From the NCBI RefSeq assembly GCF_014672715.2, contig NZ_CP058566.2:124001-188000 (forward strand): a DNA stretch of 64,000 nt. Direction: 5' to 3'. The translations under genes and the position numbers were made by a program. The notes under the pieces are model-generated. The model was not told where the DNA came from, did no database searches, and worked only from the letters and a program-made list of their open reading frames with translations. Below, piece by piece: positions 41,312-50,661 of the stretch. Source of the stretch: Dehalogenimonas etheniformans. GTDB lineage: Bacteria; Chloroflexota; Dehalococcoidia; Dehalococcoidales; Dehalococcoidaceae. Position 1 is the first letter of the stretch, and every line of letters starts with the position of its first letter.

Positions 41312-41343
41312 TTAAATGAAAATCATTTTCAATTGAAATTTAA
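41312..41343. promoter_or_regulatory. Fur/Zur-type operator
   Basis: TGAAAAT-C-ATTTTCA (41317-41331), a perfect 7-1-7 box, embedded in a wider inverted pair TTAAAT (41312-41317) / ATTTAA (41338-41343). It lies 2-34 bases upstream of the regulator gene, fitting autoregulation of the whole zinc unit. Confidence 0.78.
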
Positions 41344-41534
41344 CAGAGGCTGCCTGTTGTGTCAAATTCAAATGTTTCCACCTGGTTATGAGATTATTGC
41401 CAATCAGCCGGTTATCGTATAAACTTAGTGTTGCCGGCGAAGGCGGACTCCGACACCGGCTTACGAATTGTTTCCCTTATTTTCAGCCTTAGCGGCGCAT
41501 AGGCACAAACGCTGAACAATCCGGGAGGACGAAC

Positions 41535-41900
41535 ATGGTGACGGAAAAGAAAAACTACGATACGGTAACTATTCGTCTGAAAGCCGATTACCACCGCCTT
41601 TCCGATCAACTTGAGGCGCTGAAAGCCTCAGCGCCTCAGGAAGACAGGCGGGAAGGCTCTCCCTTCGGCAAGCGGGAAGAAGAAGCCACCGAGACCGCAG
41701 ACCTGGAAAATCGCCTGGCACTTGAGAAAAGAGTCCTTGACCAAATGGCCGAGGTTGAATATGCGCTCTCCAAGATCAATAAGGGAACTTTCGGCAAATG
41801 TGAAAACTGCGAGCAGGCCATAGATCCCGCCCGTTTAGAGATATTGCCCTATGCAAAATTGTGCGTTACCTGCAAAACCAAACTTAACCGAACCGGTTAA
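41535..41900 (+). CDS. TraR/DksA-type zinc finger protein
   Basis: 121 residues. N-terminal coiled coil (about 12-80) with an acidic middle and a C4 finger, CENC (89-92) and CVTC (110-113), the standard DksA/TraR layout. Such proteins bind the RNA polymerase secondary channel; this one lacks the DxxDxA tip clearly, so its effect is uncertain. ATG after GGGAGGACGAAC. Starts a plus-strand unit with lspA and rluD. Confidence 0.88.
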   Translation: MVTEKKNYDTVTIRLKADYHRLSDQLEALKASAPQEDRREGSPFGKREEEATETADLENRLALEKRVLDQMAEVEYALSKINKGTFGKCENCEQAIDPARLEILPYAKLCVTCKTKLNRTG

Positions 41901-41913
41901 CCCAACCTCACTG

Positions 41914-42387
41914 ATGGCTCGAATAAACAACCTGGGTATATCTGCGCTCGTCATGGCGCTGGTGGTCGGGCTCGACCAACTGACGAAACACCTGGTCCGT
42001 ACATATATATCCTTGTCGGAAGCGATCCCCAGTCACGGTTTTTTTCAGATTATACACGCTCAAAATACGGGCGCAGCATTCAGTATTTTCCAAAATTCGA
42101 TTCCGATCCTAATTGTTACCAGCAGCACAGCCCTGCTATTCATTATATGGATTACCGTGTCTCATAAATTGGGTTTCCTGGAGAATACCTGGGGTCGAAT
42201 CGGACTGGGTTTAGCGGCGGGGGGAACGCTCGGAAACCTGATCGACAGGGCCTATTACGGCTCGGTCACCGATTTTCTCAGGGCCGGCCCCTGGCCCGCC
42301 TTTAACGTCGCCGATTCCTCCCTGGTGGTCGGCATGATCCTGATCGCTTTCCTTTACCTTCGCTCCGGGCAAGCAGCGGGCCAATAA
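41914..42387 (+). CDS. lspA: lipoprotein signal peptidase (signal peptidase II)
   Basis: 157 residues, four helices. Conserved boxes: VGLDQLTKHLV, NTGAAFSIFQ, GNLIDRAYYGSVTDF with the first catalytic Asp, and FNVADSSLVVG with the second. The ATG at 41914 is preferred; an earlier frame start would add residues from the overlapping regulator end. Followed directly by rluD. Confidence 0.95.
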   Translation: MARINNLGISALVMALVVGLDQLTKHLVRTYISLSEAIPSHGFFQIIHAQNTGAAFSIFQNSIPILIVTSSTALLFIIWITVSHKLGFLENTWGRIGLGLAAGGTLGNLIDRAYYGSVTDFLRAGPWPAFNVADSSLVVGMILIAFLYLRSGQAAGQ

Positions 42388-43290
42388 ATGCCGGAAAAAA
42401 TCGAGCTGATCTCTGACAATACTGAAGTCAGACTGGATAAATTTGTTGCCGAGAAAATTCCGACATTGTCCCGGGTCAAGGTCAGGGAACTCATCGACGG
42501 CGGCTTCGTCAAGGTCAACGGCAAAGCGGTAAAACCATCATATCTGCTGAATACCGGAGATCGGATCGTAGCCGAAATTCCTTTACCGCCTCCCAGCAAC
42601 CACCCGGCTGAACACATCCCCCTCAAGGTCATTTATGAGGACGAGGACCTGGCGGTCATCGACAAACCACGGGGGCTGACCACCCATCCCGCACCCGGGC
42701 ACCCTGACGGGACTCTGTTGAATGCCTTGCTGGCGAAGTATCCGGAACTGGCAGAGGAAGGCGGCGAACGGCCCGGCATCGTCCACCGGCTGGACAAGGA
42801 CACCTCCGGGCTGATGGTCGTGGCGCGCTCGAGGCAAGCTCAGGCGGCGCTTTCGGCGCAGTTTAAAGAACGGACGGTGACCAAAACTTACCTGGTGCTG
42901 GTCAAGGGCAAACTGGAACCCAGGAGCGGCATCATCGAAGCCGCCATCGGCCGGCACCCGGCAAACCGCAAAAAGATGGCGGTGACCGAAGACGGACGTG
43001 AAGCTAAAAGCCAATACCGGGTGATTCAGTATTACAAGGGTTACACTTTTGTCGAGGTGCGAATTTTCACCGGAAGGACCCACCAGATACGGGTTCATCT
43101 GGCGGCGATCGGTTTTCCAGTCGTGGGCGACGAAACTTACGGAATGAAATCCGAGCTATTTCTGCGGCAGTTTGTGCACTCCCACCGTTTAGGTTTCAAA
43201 CAGCCGAAAACCGACGCTCTGCTTAGCTTTACGTCAGAATTGGCGCCGGACCTCGCCGCAGGGTTGGCTAAACTCAGTCCGCTATCTTGA
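42388..43290 (+). CDS. rluD: RluA/RluD-family pseudouridine synthase
   Basis: 300 residues. N-terminal S4 RNA-binding domain (about 10-70; RLDKFVAEKIPTLSRVKVREL) and catalytic domain with GIVHRLDKDTSGLMVVAR carrying the catalytic Asp, then GRTHQIRVHLAAIGFPVVGD. It modifies 23S rRNA uridines; RluD against RluA/RluC cannot be told firmly. Starts directly after the lspA stop. Confidence 0.93.
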   Translation: MPEKIELISDNTEVRLDKFVAEKIPTLSRVKVRELIDGGFVKVNGKAVKPSYLLNTGDRIVAEIPLPPPSNHPAEHIPLKVIYEDEDLAVIDKPRGLTTHPAPGHPDGTLLNALLAKYPELAEEGGERPGIVHRLDKDTSGLMVVARSRQAQAALSAQFKERTVTKTYLVLVKGKLEPRSGIIEAAIGRHPANRKKMAVTEDGREAKSQYRVIQYYKGYTFVEVRIFTGRTHQIRVHLAAIGFPVVGDETYGMKSELFLRQFVHSHRLGFKQPKTDALLSFTSELAPDLAAGLAKLSPLS

Positions 43291-43350
43291 CAAATCCGTA
43301 TTAAAAGTGCTAAATTACGATTGTTAGCAATCGACCTCGGAGACTGCTAA
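43287..43350 (+). promoter_or_regulatory. hrcA promoter with CIRCE operator
   Basis: TTGACA (43287-43292), then TAAATT (43311-43316) 18 bases later. The inverted repeat TTAGCAATC-N9-GACTGCTAA (43324-43350) is CIRCE (consensus TTAGCACTC-N9-GAGTGCTAA, changed symmetrically at one base pair). It starts at the expected transcription start, so HrcA binding would block initiation. Confidence 0.9.
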
Positions 43351-43362
43351 CGGGTGTAATTT

Positions 43363-44406
43363 ATGCTCAATCCAAGATCGGAGACAATACTCTCCAGCAT
43401 CATCCGACAGTACATCGAGCGCGCCGTGCCGGTACCTTCGGCATCGGTAGCCGCCGAGTGCGGACTTGATGTTTGCTCGGCGACGGTGCGCAACGAGATG
43501 ATGCGGCTGGAAGAGGAAGGGTACATCCTGAAGCCACACCATTCGGCCGGAAGCATCCCGTCCGATAAAGGCTACCGTTACTATGTCGAGAGCATCAAGC
43601 ACGCCCAGCTGCCGATCAACGAACAGCTCCTGATCAATCACCTGTTCCACCAGGTCGAGAAGGAAATGGAGAACTGGCTGTCGCTGGCGGCGGGACTGGT
43701 GTCTCAGCGGGTGCACAATGTGGCGGTAGTAACCCAGCCCAGGCAGACTTCGAGTAAATACCACCACCTGGAATTGGTTACGCTACAGGAAAATCTTGCC
43801 CTGGCGGTATTGATCCTAAGGGGCGCACGGGTGCGCCAGCAATTGGTAAGTTTCGACAATCCGATCAGCCAGTTCGAACTGGCTGCGATGTCCGGTAAAC
43901 TGAACGAGAGTTTCGATGGCCAGACGCGGTCCCAGATTGAAAAATCTGCCATGATCCTGTCGGATACCGAGAAAAAGGTCCAGGCCGCGGTCATCAAAAT
44001 GATGCAAGCTGAAGACGAGCAGCGCAACGAGGAACCCTATCTTGAAGGGTTGAACTACCTCCTGGAGCAGCCGGAGTTTGTCAAAAGCCAGCGGGCGCAT
44101 TCATTAATGGAACTTGTTGAGAAACGGCGCCTCGGGCCGATGCTGGGAGACGAAGAGTTCCAAGGCCAGGAGGTCAAGGTTTACATCGGGCAGGAGAACC
44201 GCGAGGAAACCATCCGAGATTTCTCGGTGGTGCTGGGCAGTTACGGGTTGCCGAACGAAGCCCGCGGTACCCTGGGAGTCATCGGCCCGACCCGGATGAA
44301 CTACGAGAAGACCATCGCCGCGGTCCGATACCTATCCCTAGTAATGAGCGCCCTAGTGGCGGAACTCTACGGCCGAGAGCCTGGGGCGACTGACTGCGGC
44401 AACTGA
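43363..44406 (+). CDS. hrcA: heat-inducible transcription repressor HrcA
   Basis: 347 residues. Winged helix at 1-75 (ILSSIIRQYIERAVPVPS; ATVRNEMMRLEEEGYILKPH; SAGSIPSDKGYRYYV), then the GAF-like and dimerisation parts with the C-terminal GVIGPTRMNYEKTIAAVRYLS. It represses its own operon through CIRCE. hrcA-grpE-dnaK order with a weak hairpin after hrcA. Confidence 0.96.
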   Translation: MLNPRSETILSSIIRQYIERAVPVPSASVAAECGLDVCSATVRNEMMRLEEEGYILKPHHSAGSIPSDKGYRYYVESIKHAQLPINEQLLINHLFHQVEKEMENWLSLAAGLVSQRVHNVAVVTQPRQTSSKYHHLELVTLQENLALAVLILRGARVRQQLVSFDNPISQFELAAMSGKLNESFDGQTRSQIEKSAMILSDTEKKVQAAVIKMMQAEDEQRNEEPYLEGLNYLLEQPEFVKSQRAHSLMELVEKRRLGPMLGDEEFQGQEVKVYIGQENREETIRDFSVVLGSYGLPNEARGTLGVIGPTRMNYEKTIAAVRYLSLVMSALVAELYGREPGATDCGN

Positions 44407-44424
44407 CTTTTTGGTGGTTAGGTC

Positions 44425-44445
44425 TATACCGCCTGAGGCGGTATA
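44425..44445 (+). terminator. hairpin between hrcA and grpE, partial terminator
   Basis: TATACCGCC-TGA-GGCGGTATA followed by TTTATTA. The broken T tract suggests partial termination or an RNA-processing site rather than full stop. Confidence 0.55.
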
Positions 44446-44480
44446 TTTATTACAGGCAGCTTTTTTAAGGGGAATTATTA

Positions 44481-44990
44481 ATGGTGCAAGAACATAACGG
44501 AGACGGGATCATGGAGGGTGATTTTGATGCCTTGCGCGGCGCCCTGGAGCAGGAAAAAGCCCGCGCCGAAGATAATCTCAATAACTTAAAGCGGGCTCAG
44601 GCTGATTTTATCAACTATAAGCGCCGCTCCGAGGTCGAAAAAGCGGAAAGTGTGGGCCTGGGCAAGAGCCTGGCTTACATGTCCATCTTGCCGGTTCTGG
44701 ATGATTTCGGACGCGCCTTGGCTGCCGTACCGCCCCAATCCACGGAAGAGCCGTGGGTGCAGGGAATGGCACTGATCGAAAAGAAATTCCGGCAATTGCT
44801 GACCCGTGAAGGCATCACCCAGATCAAAACCGTCGGCGAGACCTTCGATCCCAGCCTCCATGAAGCAGTGCTCAGGTGCCACGGCGAAGAGGGCGTTATT
44901 GTCGAAGAGCTGCAGGCCGGCTATATGTTTCAAGGCAAGGTCTTGCGCCACGCCAAGGTTAAAGTATCATGCGAGGATGTTGAAGTGTGA
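44481..44990 (+). CDS. grpE: nucleotide exchange factor GrpE
   Basis: 169 residues. Long N-terminal helix (EQEKARAEDNLNNLKRAQADFINYKRR, split at 25-51), then VLDDFGRAL and the beta domain with TVGETFDPSLHEAV and VEELQAGYMFQGKVLRHAKVKV. GrpE releases ADP from DnaK. Slightly short N-terminus; otherwise ordinary. Confidence 0.95.
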   Translation: MVQEHNGDGIMEGDFDALRGALEQEKARAEDNLNNLKRAQADFINYKRRSEVEKAESVGLGKSLAYMSILPVLDDFGRALAAVPPQSTEEPWVQGMALIEKKFRQLLTREGITQIKTVGETFDPSLHEAVLRCHGEEGVIVEELQAGYMFQGKVLRHAKVKVSCEDVEV

Positions 44991-45001
44991 TTCCAAACAG
45001 C

Positions 45002-45031
45002 TTAGGACTTCGTTATTTGCTGAAGTATAAT
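45002..45031 (+). promoter_or_regulatory. possible internal promoter of dnaK
   Basis: TTAGGA (45002-45007), 18 bases, TATAAT (45026-45031), then AAGGAGG before the ATG at 45063. It would give dnaK transcription independent of CIRCE. Confidence 0.5.
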
Positions 45032-45062
45032 CGAATTGCTTTTAAGGAGGAATGTTTAAACA

Positions 45063-46976
45063 ATGGCTAAAGTAGTCGGTATCGATCTTGGTACCACCAA
45101 CTCTGAGGTGGCTGTCATTCAAGGCGGCGAACCGGTAGTCATTCCCTCGGCTGAGGGCTCGACGCTGGTGCCTTCGGTAGTTGCCGTCAACAAAAACGGC
45201 GAACGGCTGGTCGGCCGCCAGGCAAAGAACCAGGCTGTTTTGAACCCGGAAAACACCATTTACAGCATCAAGCGCTTTATGGGCCGAAAGTGGGGCGAAC
45301 CAGCCGGACGCGAACTGCCAGTGGAGGAAGACGCCCGCCGCAAACCTTATAAAGTAGTCAAGGGTCCGAACAACGAGGTCAAGGTAGCCCTCGGCGGTAA
45401 AGAATATTCGCCACCGGAAATCTCGGCGATGATCCTGCAGAAACTCAAGGCGGACGCTGAGGCTTTCCTGGGCGAAACGGTAACCGAGGCGGTCATCACC
45501 GTACCGGCTTATTTCAATGATGCCCAGCGCCAGGCCACCAAGGACGCGGGTCAGATCGCTGGTCTCAAAGTATTGCGCATCGTAAACGAACCCACAGCGG
45601 CTGCACTGGCTTATGGTCTCGATAAGAAAAAAGAAGAAACCGTCGCCGTTTATGACCTGGGCGGCGGCACCTTCGATGTGTCGGTGCTCGAACTCGGCGA
45701 AGGAACGTTCCAGGTCAAGTCCACTAATGGCGATACCCACCTGGGCGGCGACGACTTCGACCAGAAAGTCATCGACTGGCTGGTCGCCGAATATAAGAAA
45801 GACCAGGGTATCGACCTTTCGAAAGATAAAACGGCCATGCAGCGGTTGAAAGAGGCCTCGGAAAAAGCCAAGATCGAGCTTTCGACGGTAGCCCAGACCG
45901 AGATCAACCTGCCCTTCATCACCGCCGATGCCTCCGGTCCGAAGCACCTCAATATCACCCTGACCCGAAGCAAGCTGGAACAGTTGGTGATGGATTTAGT
46001 CGAAAAGACCATCGCGCCCTGCCGCCAGGCTCTACAGGACGCCGGCAAGTCGACATCTCAGATTGACGAGGTCATCCTGGTCGGCGGCCAGACCCGCATG
46101 CCTTTAGTCCGTGCCCGGGTTAAGGAGTTCTTTGGTAAAGAACCTAACATGAGCGTCAACCCGGATGAGGTTGTGGCCATTGGTGCCGCCATCCAGGCCG
46201 GCGTCATCAAAGGTGAGGTCTCAGACGTGCTGCTGCTCGACGTCTCGCCGCTGACCCTGGGCATCGAGACCCTGGGCGGTGTGGCGACGCCGCTCATCCC
46301 GCGCAACACCACTATCCCGACGTCGAAGAGCCAGGTGTTCTCCACCGCCGCCGATAACCAGCCGAGCGTGGAGATCCATGTCCTCCAGGGCGAACGCCCG
46401 ATGGCGGCTGATAACCGCACCCTGGGCAGATTTATGCTCGACGGCATTCTACCGGCGCCCCGCGGCTTGCCGCAGATCGAAGTTACCTTCGACATCGACG
46501 CTAACGGCATTCTGTCGGTCAAAGCCCAGGATAAGGGCACAGGTAAAGAGCAGAAGATCACCATCACGGCTTCCTCCGGTCTCTCCAAGGACGAGGTAGC
46601 CAAGATGCAGCGAGAGGCTGAAGCCCACGCCGCCGAGGACACCGCCCGCAAAGAGCTGGCCGAAGCCAAGAACCAGGGCGATACTTTAGCCTATCAGGCT
46701 GAGAAAATGCTCAGGGACAACAAAGACAAGGTACCGGCTGATCTTAACACCGATATAACCGCAAAGGTTGAAGCGGTGAAGCAAGCTCTCCAAGGCAGCG
46801 ACGCCGCCGCGATTAAGTCGGCGACACAATCCCTATCCGAAGCGATGCAAAAGCTCGGAGAGGCTGTCTATAAAGCTCAGCAGCCGCCACCCGGCCCTCA
46901 ACCGCCTCCGGGTGAAGAGGGTGGCAAGAAACCCGGTGATGAAGGCACCGTCGAGGGCGAGTTCCGCGAAGTTTAG
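45063..46976 (+). CDS. dnaK: molecular chaperone DnaK (Hsp70)
   Basis: 637 residues. ATPase domain with [44 protein letters not shown] and [12 protein letters not shown]. The interdomain linker [15 protein letters not shown] is followed by the substrate domain and lid. The C-terminal tail is Pro/Gly-rich and ends EGEFREV. No dnaJ follows; the unit ends in a terminator. Confidence 0.98.
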   Translation: MAKVVGIDLGTTNSEVAVIQGGEPVVIPSAEGSTLVPSVVAVNKNGERLVGRQAKNQAVLNPENTIYSIKRFMGRKWGEPAGRELPVEEDARRKPYKVVKGPNNEVKVALGGKEYSPPEISAMILQKLKADAEAFLGETVTEAVITVPAYFNDAQRQATKDAGQIAGLKVLRIVNEPTAAALAYGLDKKKEETVAVYDLGGGTFDVSVLELGEGTFQVKSTNGDTHLGGDDFDQKVIDWLVAEYKKDQGIDLSKDKTAMQRLKEASEKAKIELSTVAQTEINLPFITADASGPKHLNITLTRSKLEQLVMDLVEKTIAPCRQALQDAGKSTSQIDEVILVGGQTRMPLVRARVKEFFGKEPNMSVNPDEVVAIGAAIQAGVIKGEVSDVLLLDVSPLTLGIETLGGVATPLIPRNTTIPTSKSQVFSTAADNQPSVEIHVLQGERPMAADNRTLGRFMLDGILPAPRGLPQIEVTFDIDANGILSVKAQDKGTGKEQKITITASSGLSKDEVAKMQREAEAHAAEDTARKELAEAKNQGDTLAYQAEKMLRDNKDKVPADLNTDITAKVEAVKQALQGSDAAAIKSATQSLSEAMQKLGEAVYKAQQPPPGPQPPPGEEGGKKPGDEGTVEGEFREV

Positions 46977-46996
46977 ATAGAATCGAATGAATTTTT

Positions 46997-47029
46997 AAAA
47001 AGGGAGGGGCACAGGGCCCTCCCTTTTTT
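46997..47029 (+). terminator. intrinsic terminator after dnaK
   Basis: AGGGAGGG (47001-47008) paired with CCCTCCCT (47017-47024) with A/T extension and six T residues. Confidence 0.9.
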
Positions 47030-47076
47030 GTCACCCGATGGCAATAAATCAAAATTCGAGCCCTGGCCTTGCGGTT

Positions 47077-48261
47077 TTATTCCGCAGCCCCAGCTACCCA
47101 ACCCGAAGCCCAGGCCCAGCCCAAATTATATCCGCCGCGCTGGCCGTTCACATCGAGAACCTCTCCAGCAAAATAGAGTCCTTTTTGAAGCTTGGATTCC
47201 AATGTGCCTTCGATCACTTCATTAACCAGGACGCCCCCGGCGGTGAATTCAGCCTCGTTCCAGCCCCGGGTAGCAGTGACCCTGAATAATCGATGCTTCA
47301 AAGATTTGACCGCTGCCTCAACCCCCTGGTCGAATAAACTATGAAAGGCAGGTCCAAACTTGTTTGGCAGTATTCCCACCAAAACATCGGCGGCATCCGG
47401 CGCCCTATTCCATCTTCGTTCCAATTGTTCCTTTAAAGAGTTCTCACTCATGAAAGGGACCATATCGATGGCGACGAAAACCTGGGTCTTTCCCTGTCTG
47501 GCTACGGCGATCGAGATCGCTTCGGAAACATCCAGGATGCACGTGCCCGAAAGACCGTACTTGGTAAAAAGAAGTTCCCCTTGAATTTCATTTCCGATTT
47601 CGCCATTGATGACGCTACGGGCGGAGGCGAAGATCTTTTGTCCCTGCAACTGATGACAAAGTGGATCCTTGATTACTAAAGGCACTACCACCGGAACGGG
47701 TTCTTCGATGGAGTGACCTAGTTGGCGGGCAAGTTCATAAATGCTACCGTCGGAACCGAATGAAGGGTAAGTCCTCCCGCCCCCGGTAACGACCAATTTT
47801 CTGGTCTTTAATGTTTCACCAGATTTCGAAACTACATTGAAGCCATCGGGCAACGTAACAATGGCGTGGCAATCGAAATTGAACTTTATTGGCACAGAAA
47901 GGCGTTTCAGCTCCAATTCAAGAACCCTGAGCACCGAAGCTGCCTGGTTAGTCCGGGGGAAAATCCGACCTTCTTGAGAATATAGTGAAAGACCTAACCT
48001 TTCGAAGAAACCTAAGATCTCAACTTTACCGAATTGTTGGAAAATGGAATCTACCAAGGGTCTTGAGGGTGAGTTGTAACGGCTAGCGTCAAGATTCTCA
48101 TTCAAGAGATTGCACCGGCCGTTGCCTGTGGCAAGTATCTTCTTCCCCAATAAGGGAGTTTTTTCGAGGATAATGGCCGATTTTCCATGACTAGCGGCGC
48201 TGATTGCAGCCACGATCCCGGCAGCCCCACCTCCGATTATAGCCGTGTCGAAACTTTCCAT
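47077..48261 (-). CDS. BaiN/HI0933-like flavoprotein
   Basis: 394 residues from the ATG at 48261; six earlier codons in frame look non-homologous. FAD Rossmann motif AIIGGGAAGIVAAISAA, then LLGKKILATGNGRCNLLN, the hallmark of this group, and C-terminal AGEVLDVNGQRGGYNLGWAWASG. Members are poorly characterised NAD(P)/FAD oxidoreductases. Transcribed alone; convergent with dnaK, divergent from argC. Confidence 0.9.
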   Translation of the reverse strand: MESFDTAIIGGGAAGIVAAISAASHGKSAIILEKTPLLGKKILATGNGRCNLLNENLDASRYNSPSRPLVDSIFQQFGKVEILGFFERLGLSLYSQEGRIFPRTNQAASVLRVLELELKRLSVPIKFNFDCHAIVTLPDGFNVVSKSGETLKTRKLVVTGGGRTYPSFGSDGSIYELARQLGHSIEEPVPVVVPLVIKDPLCHQLQGQKIFASARSVINGEIGNEIQGELLFTKYGLSGTCILDVSEAISIAVARQGKTQVFVAIDMVPFMSENSLKEQLERRWNRAPDAADVLVGILPNKFGPAFHSLFDQGVEAAVKSLKHRLFRVTATRGWNEAEFTAGGVLVNEVIEGTLESKLQKGLYFAGEVLDVNGQRGGYNLGWAWASGWVAGAAE

Positions 48262-48328
48262 GTTTTTATATGATAACACGTTAAATGAACGATTTTCTCA
48301 AGCAACTCGAAACACCGAAGAGGAAACT

Positions 48329-48337
48329 GCTATACTG
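48329..48337 (+). promoter_or_regulatory. extended -10 promoter of argC, leaderless
   Basis: TGCTATACT (48329-48337) ends seven bases before the ATG at 48345, so transcription should begin at or one base before the start codon. No Shine-Dalgarno. Confidence 0.65.
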
Positions 48338-48344
48338 AAACACC

Positions 48345-49364
48345 ATGGCAAAAACTCGGGTCGGCATCTTAAATGTAACCGGCTATGCTGGAATAGAGTT
48401 GGCGCGTCTGCTCACCGGCCATCCGAATATCGAACTCGTCTCGGTTACTGGAAGAAGCGCCGCCGGACAAAAGATCGGCCAGGTATTTCCACACATGGCG
48501 GCGCTCGACCTCATCATTCAATCTGAGCTCAGTGACATCGATTTCGTGTTCTCAGCGTTGCCGCACCATGAAAGCGCCGACCAATTGATCCCATTTGTCA
48601 ACCGTGGCACAAAGGTCATCGATGTCAGCGCTGATTTCAGGCTCAGTGATCCCACTCTTTATGAAGAATGGTATGGCTTCAAACACCCCGCCCCAGAGCT
48701 TTTGAAGAAAGCCATCTATGGCTTGCCGGAGCTCCACAGGACGGAAATCCAGCAATCAAATCTGGTAGCCAATCCGGGTTGTTATCCAACTGCTTCTATT
48801 CTGGCTCTTGCTCCGGCCTTAAATGCTGGCATCGTGAGCGGAAACGTCATCGTTGATGCAAAGAGCGGACTATCGGGCGCCGGTCGGAGCCTCAAACTCA
48901 CCGGGCACTTTTGCGAGGCTGATGAGGATGTCACCGCGTATGCGATCACGTCGCACCGGCATCAACCCGAGATTTTGCAGGAATTATCCTGTCTCGATCG
49001 TGCGTTGGCGGGGCTAACTTTCACTCCGCACCTAGTACCGATGACCCGTGGAATCCTTGCCACATGTTATGCTTCGGTTAATCTGAGCATGACTGCCGCC
49101 GATGCCATGCAGATCTATAAAGATTTCTATCGGGACGAACCGTTTGTCCGCGTGACTGCGGAACCGCCACACACAAAACATACCGCGGGAACCAATATGT
49201 GCCTGATTCACGTCAATGTCGACCAGCGGAGCAATATGTTGATCGCCGTGGCTGCGATCGACAATCTTATCAAGGGAGCGGCTGGCCAGGCAGTCCAAAA
49301 CATGAACCTTATGCTGGGCTTCCCGGAGGACACCGGTTTATCTAAGATCGCTCAGTTCCCTTAG
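48345..49364 (+). CDS. argC: N-acetyl-gamma-glutamyl-phosphate reductase
   Basis: NADPH-dependent arginine pathway enzyme, 339 residues. Nucleotide motif VGILNVTGYAGIELARLL, catalytic cysteine in NPGCYPTA (C146), SGLSGAGRS, and the C-terminal LVPMTRGILATCYA. The nucleotide-binding turn reads NVTGYAG where NASGYTG is usual. It stands alone; other arg genes must be elsewhere. Confidence 0.96.
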   Translation: MAKTRVGILNVTGYAGIELARLLTGHPNIELVSVTGRSAAGQKIGQVFPHMAALDLIIQSELSDIDFVFSALPHHESADQLIPFVNRGTKVIDVSADFRLSDPTLYEEWYGFKHPAPELLKKAIYGLPELHRTEIQQSNLVANPGCYPTASILALAPALNAGIVSGNVIVDAKSGLSGAGRSLKLTGHFCEADEDVTAYAITSHRHQPEILQELSCLDRALAGLTFTPHLVPMTRGILATCYASVNLSMTAADAMQIYKDFYRDEPFVRVTAEPPHTKHTAGTNMCLIHVNVDQRSNMLIAVAAIDNLIKGAAGQAVQNMNLMLGFPEDTGLSKIAQFP

Positions 49365-49427
49365 ATCTTCCTGGTCTTAGACAAATCCGTGGGCTCCTTG
49401 CAGTTTTATTCCGAATTGTGGTTCCGG

Positions 49428-50633
49428 TTATTGTAGGATTGGTGTCTGCTTGGGTGGCGGGACATCACGGCGTATTAAGATCGAACTCACGATAGCGACG
49501 ACGCCGATGATTCCCCCCGCGATGTTGAAAAACAAGAACGGTCTTAATACGCTTTGGACCGTACCGGGCAACCATGTCTGAATTGCCACAGGTACAGAAC
49601 CGAAATCGATCCCGGAAATTATCGAATCAGCAACAATTACAGATACAAATCCAATCGAGCCCAGGATGAACAGTATTATCCCACTAAAAAGCAGTAATTT
49701 CTCGACCCGCCGCAAAATCAACCACGACAGTCCGAACAACAGAACAATTAAAACGATCAGCCCATAAAAGGCTAACCAATAGCTGGCGACAAACGTCCTG
49801 ACGTCGCCAAGCCCTGTTCTGAGATCGGCCAATCCCTGGTTTATTTCTTGCGGCGCTCCGCCGAAGAAGCTTGGATCGATATCTATCACCGCCGGCAAAC
49901 TGGGAATTACCTCGACGAAAAAGAAATTGTTGAACGCTGCCTGTTTCTGGGCTGCACTCGATCCGGATAATTGGGGTGGCGGGGACCGGTTGAAGGCATC
50001 CAAAAAGGTTGAATACAAAACAACTGCCGGTTGTTCCAACGAAATTGAAACGTTAAGCGTTTGGGTCTGTCCGAGCAAATAATCATGAATAGGGGGCACG
50101 ATTTCCCGTAGCGTTGATTTAATCCAGGGATCAAGTTTCACGGCGGCATCGTCGATGTAGTCCAGGAGATAGGCGAAAGTGGGGTCGACGCCCCCGTTCT
50201 TGGCGATCTCTTTCCTCACCAGTTCATCCGCCACTGCAGGCCAATCAACCTTGTCAGCGAGGGGGTAAATGAGCTCTGGATCGAGAACCGTATCCCCTAT
50301 AGCACTATTAAGATCGAGGGTATCCACACGGCCAAGCACGTAATCGTAAAGTCGGTCATTGGCTTGCTTAACGGCTGATTTAATTTGCTCAGAGTAAGCG
50401 GGTAATTCAGTGTTCAAGAAAGCCCGCACCGTCTGGGGCAGGTCATTTGCTGAAGGGTCGGTGGAAATCTCTTCATTAATAATGCCGGCTATGTCCAGTC
50501 TTTCGATCTGGTCATTGATAAATCCCGGGTTGAGCGCGGTAGTGTTGACGGTTATTCCAACTCCAAGCAAAAGAACTGACAAAAAGAGCAGGATGCTGAG
50601 GAAGGCCAGACCAAGACCTTTTAGAAAACCCAT
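49428..50633 (-). CDS. membrane protein with large outer loop
   Basis: 401 residues, not recognised. N-terminal helix (about 8-30), then a long hydrophilic region (31-290) with repeated helices probably outside the membrane, then three to four helices (about 285-305, 315-337, 365-390). The pattern is that of uncharacterised Chloroflexi membrane proteins. Starts 28 bases after tyrA and may be the tail of the aromatic operon. Confidence 0.75.
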   Translation of the reverse strand: MGFLKGLGLAFLSILLFLSVLLLGVGITVNTTALNPGFINDQIERLDIAGIINEEISTDPSANDLPQTVRAFLNTELPAYSEQIKSAVKQANDRLYDYVLGRVDTLDLNSAIGDTVLDPELIYPLADKVDWPAVADELVRKEIAKNGGVDPTFAYLLDYIDDAAVKLDPWIKSTLREIVPPIHDYLLGQTQTLNVSISLEQPAVVLYSTFLDAFNRSPPPQLSGSSAAQKQAAFNNFFFVEVIPSLPAVIDIDPSFFGGAPQEINQGLADLRTGLGDVRTFVASYWLAFYGLIVLIVLLFGLSWLILRRVEKLLLFSGIILFILGSIGFVSVIVADSIISGIDFGSVPVAIQTWLPGTVQSVLRPFLFFNIAGGIIGVVAIVSSILIRRDVPPPKQTPILQ

Positions 50634-50661
50634 ACAACCCCGGGGATGAAATTGAGATAAA

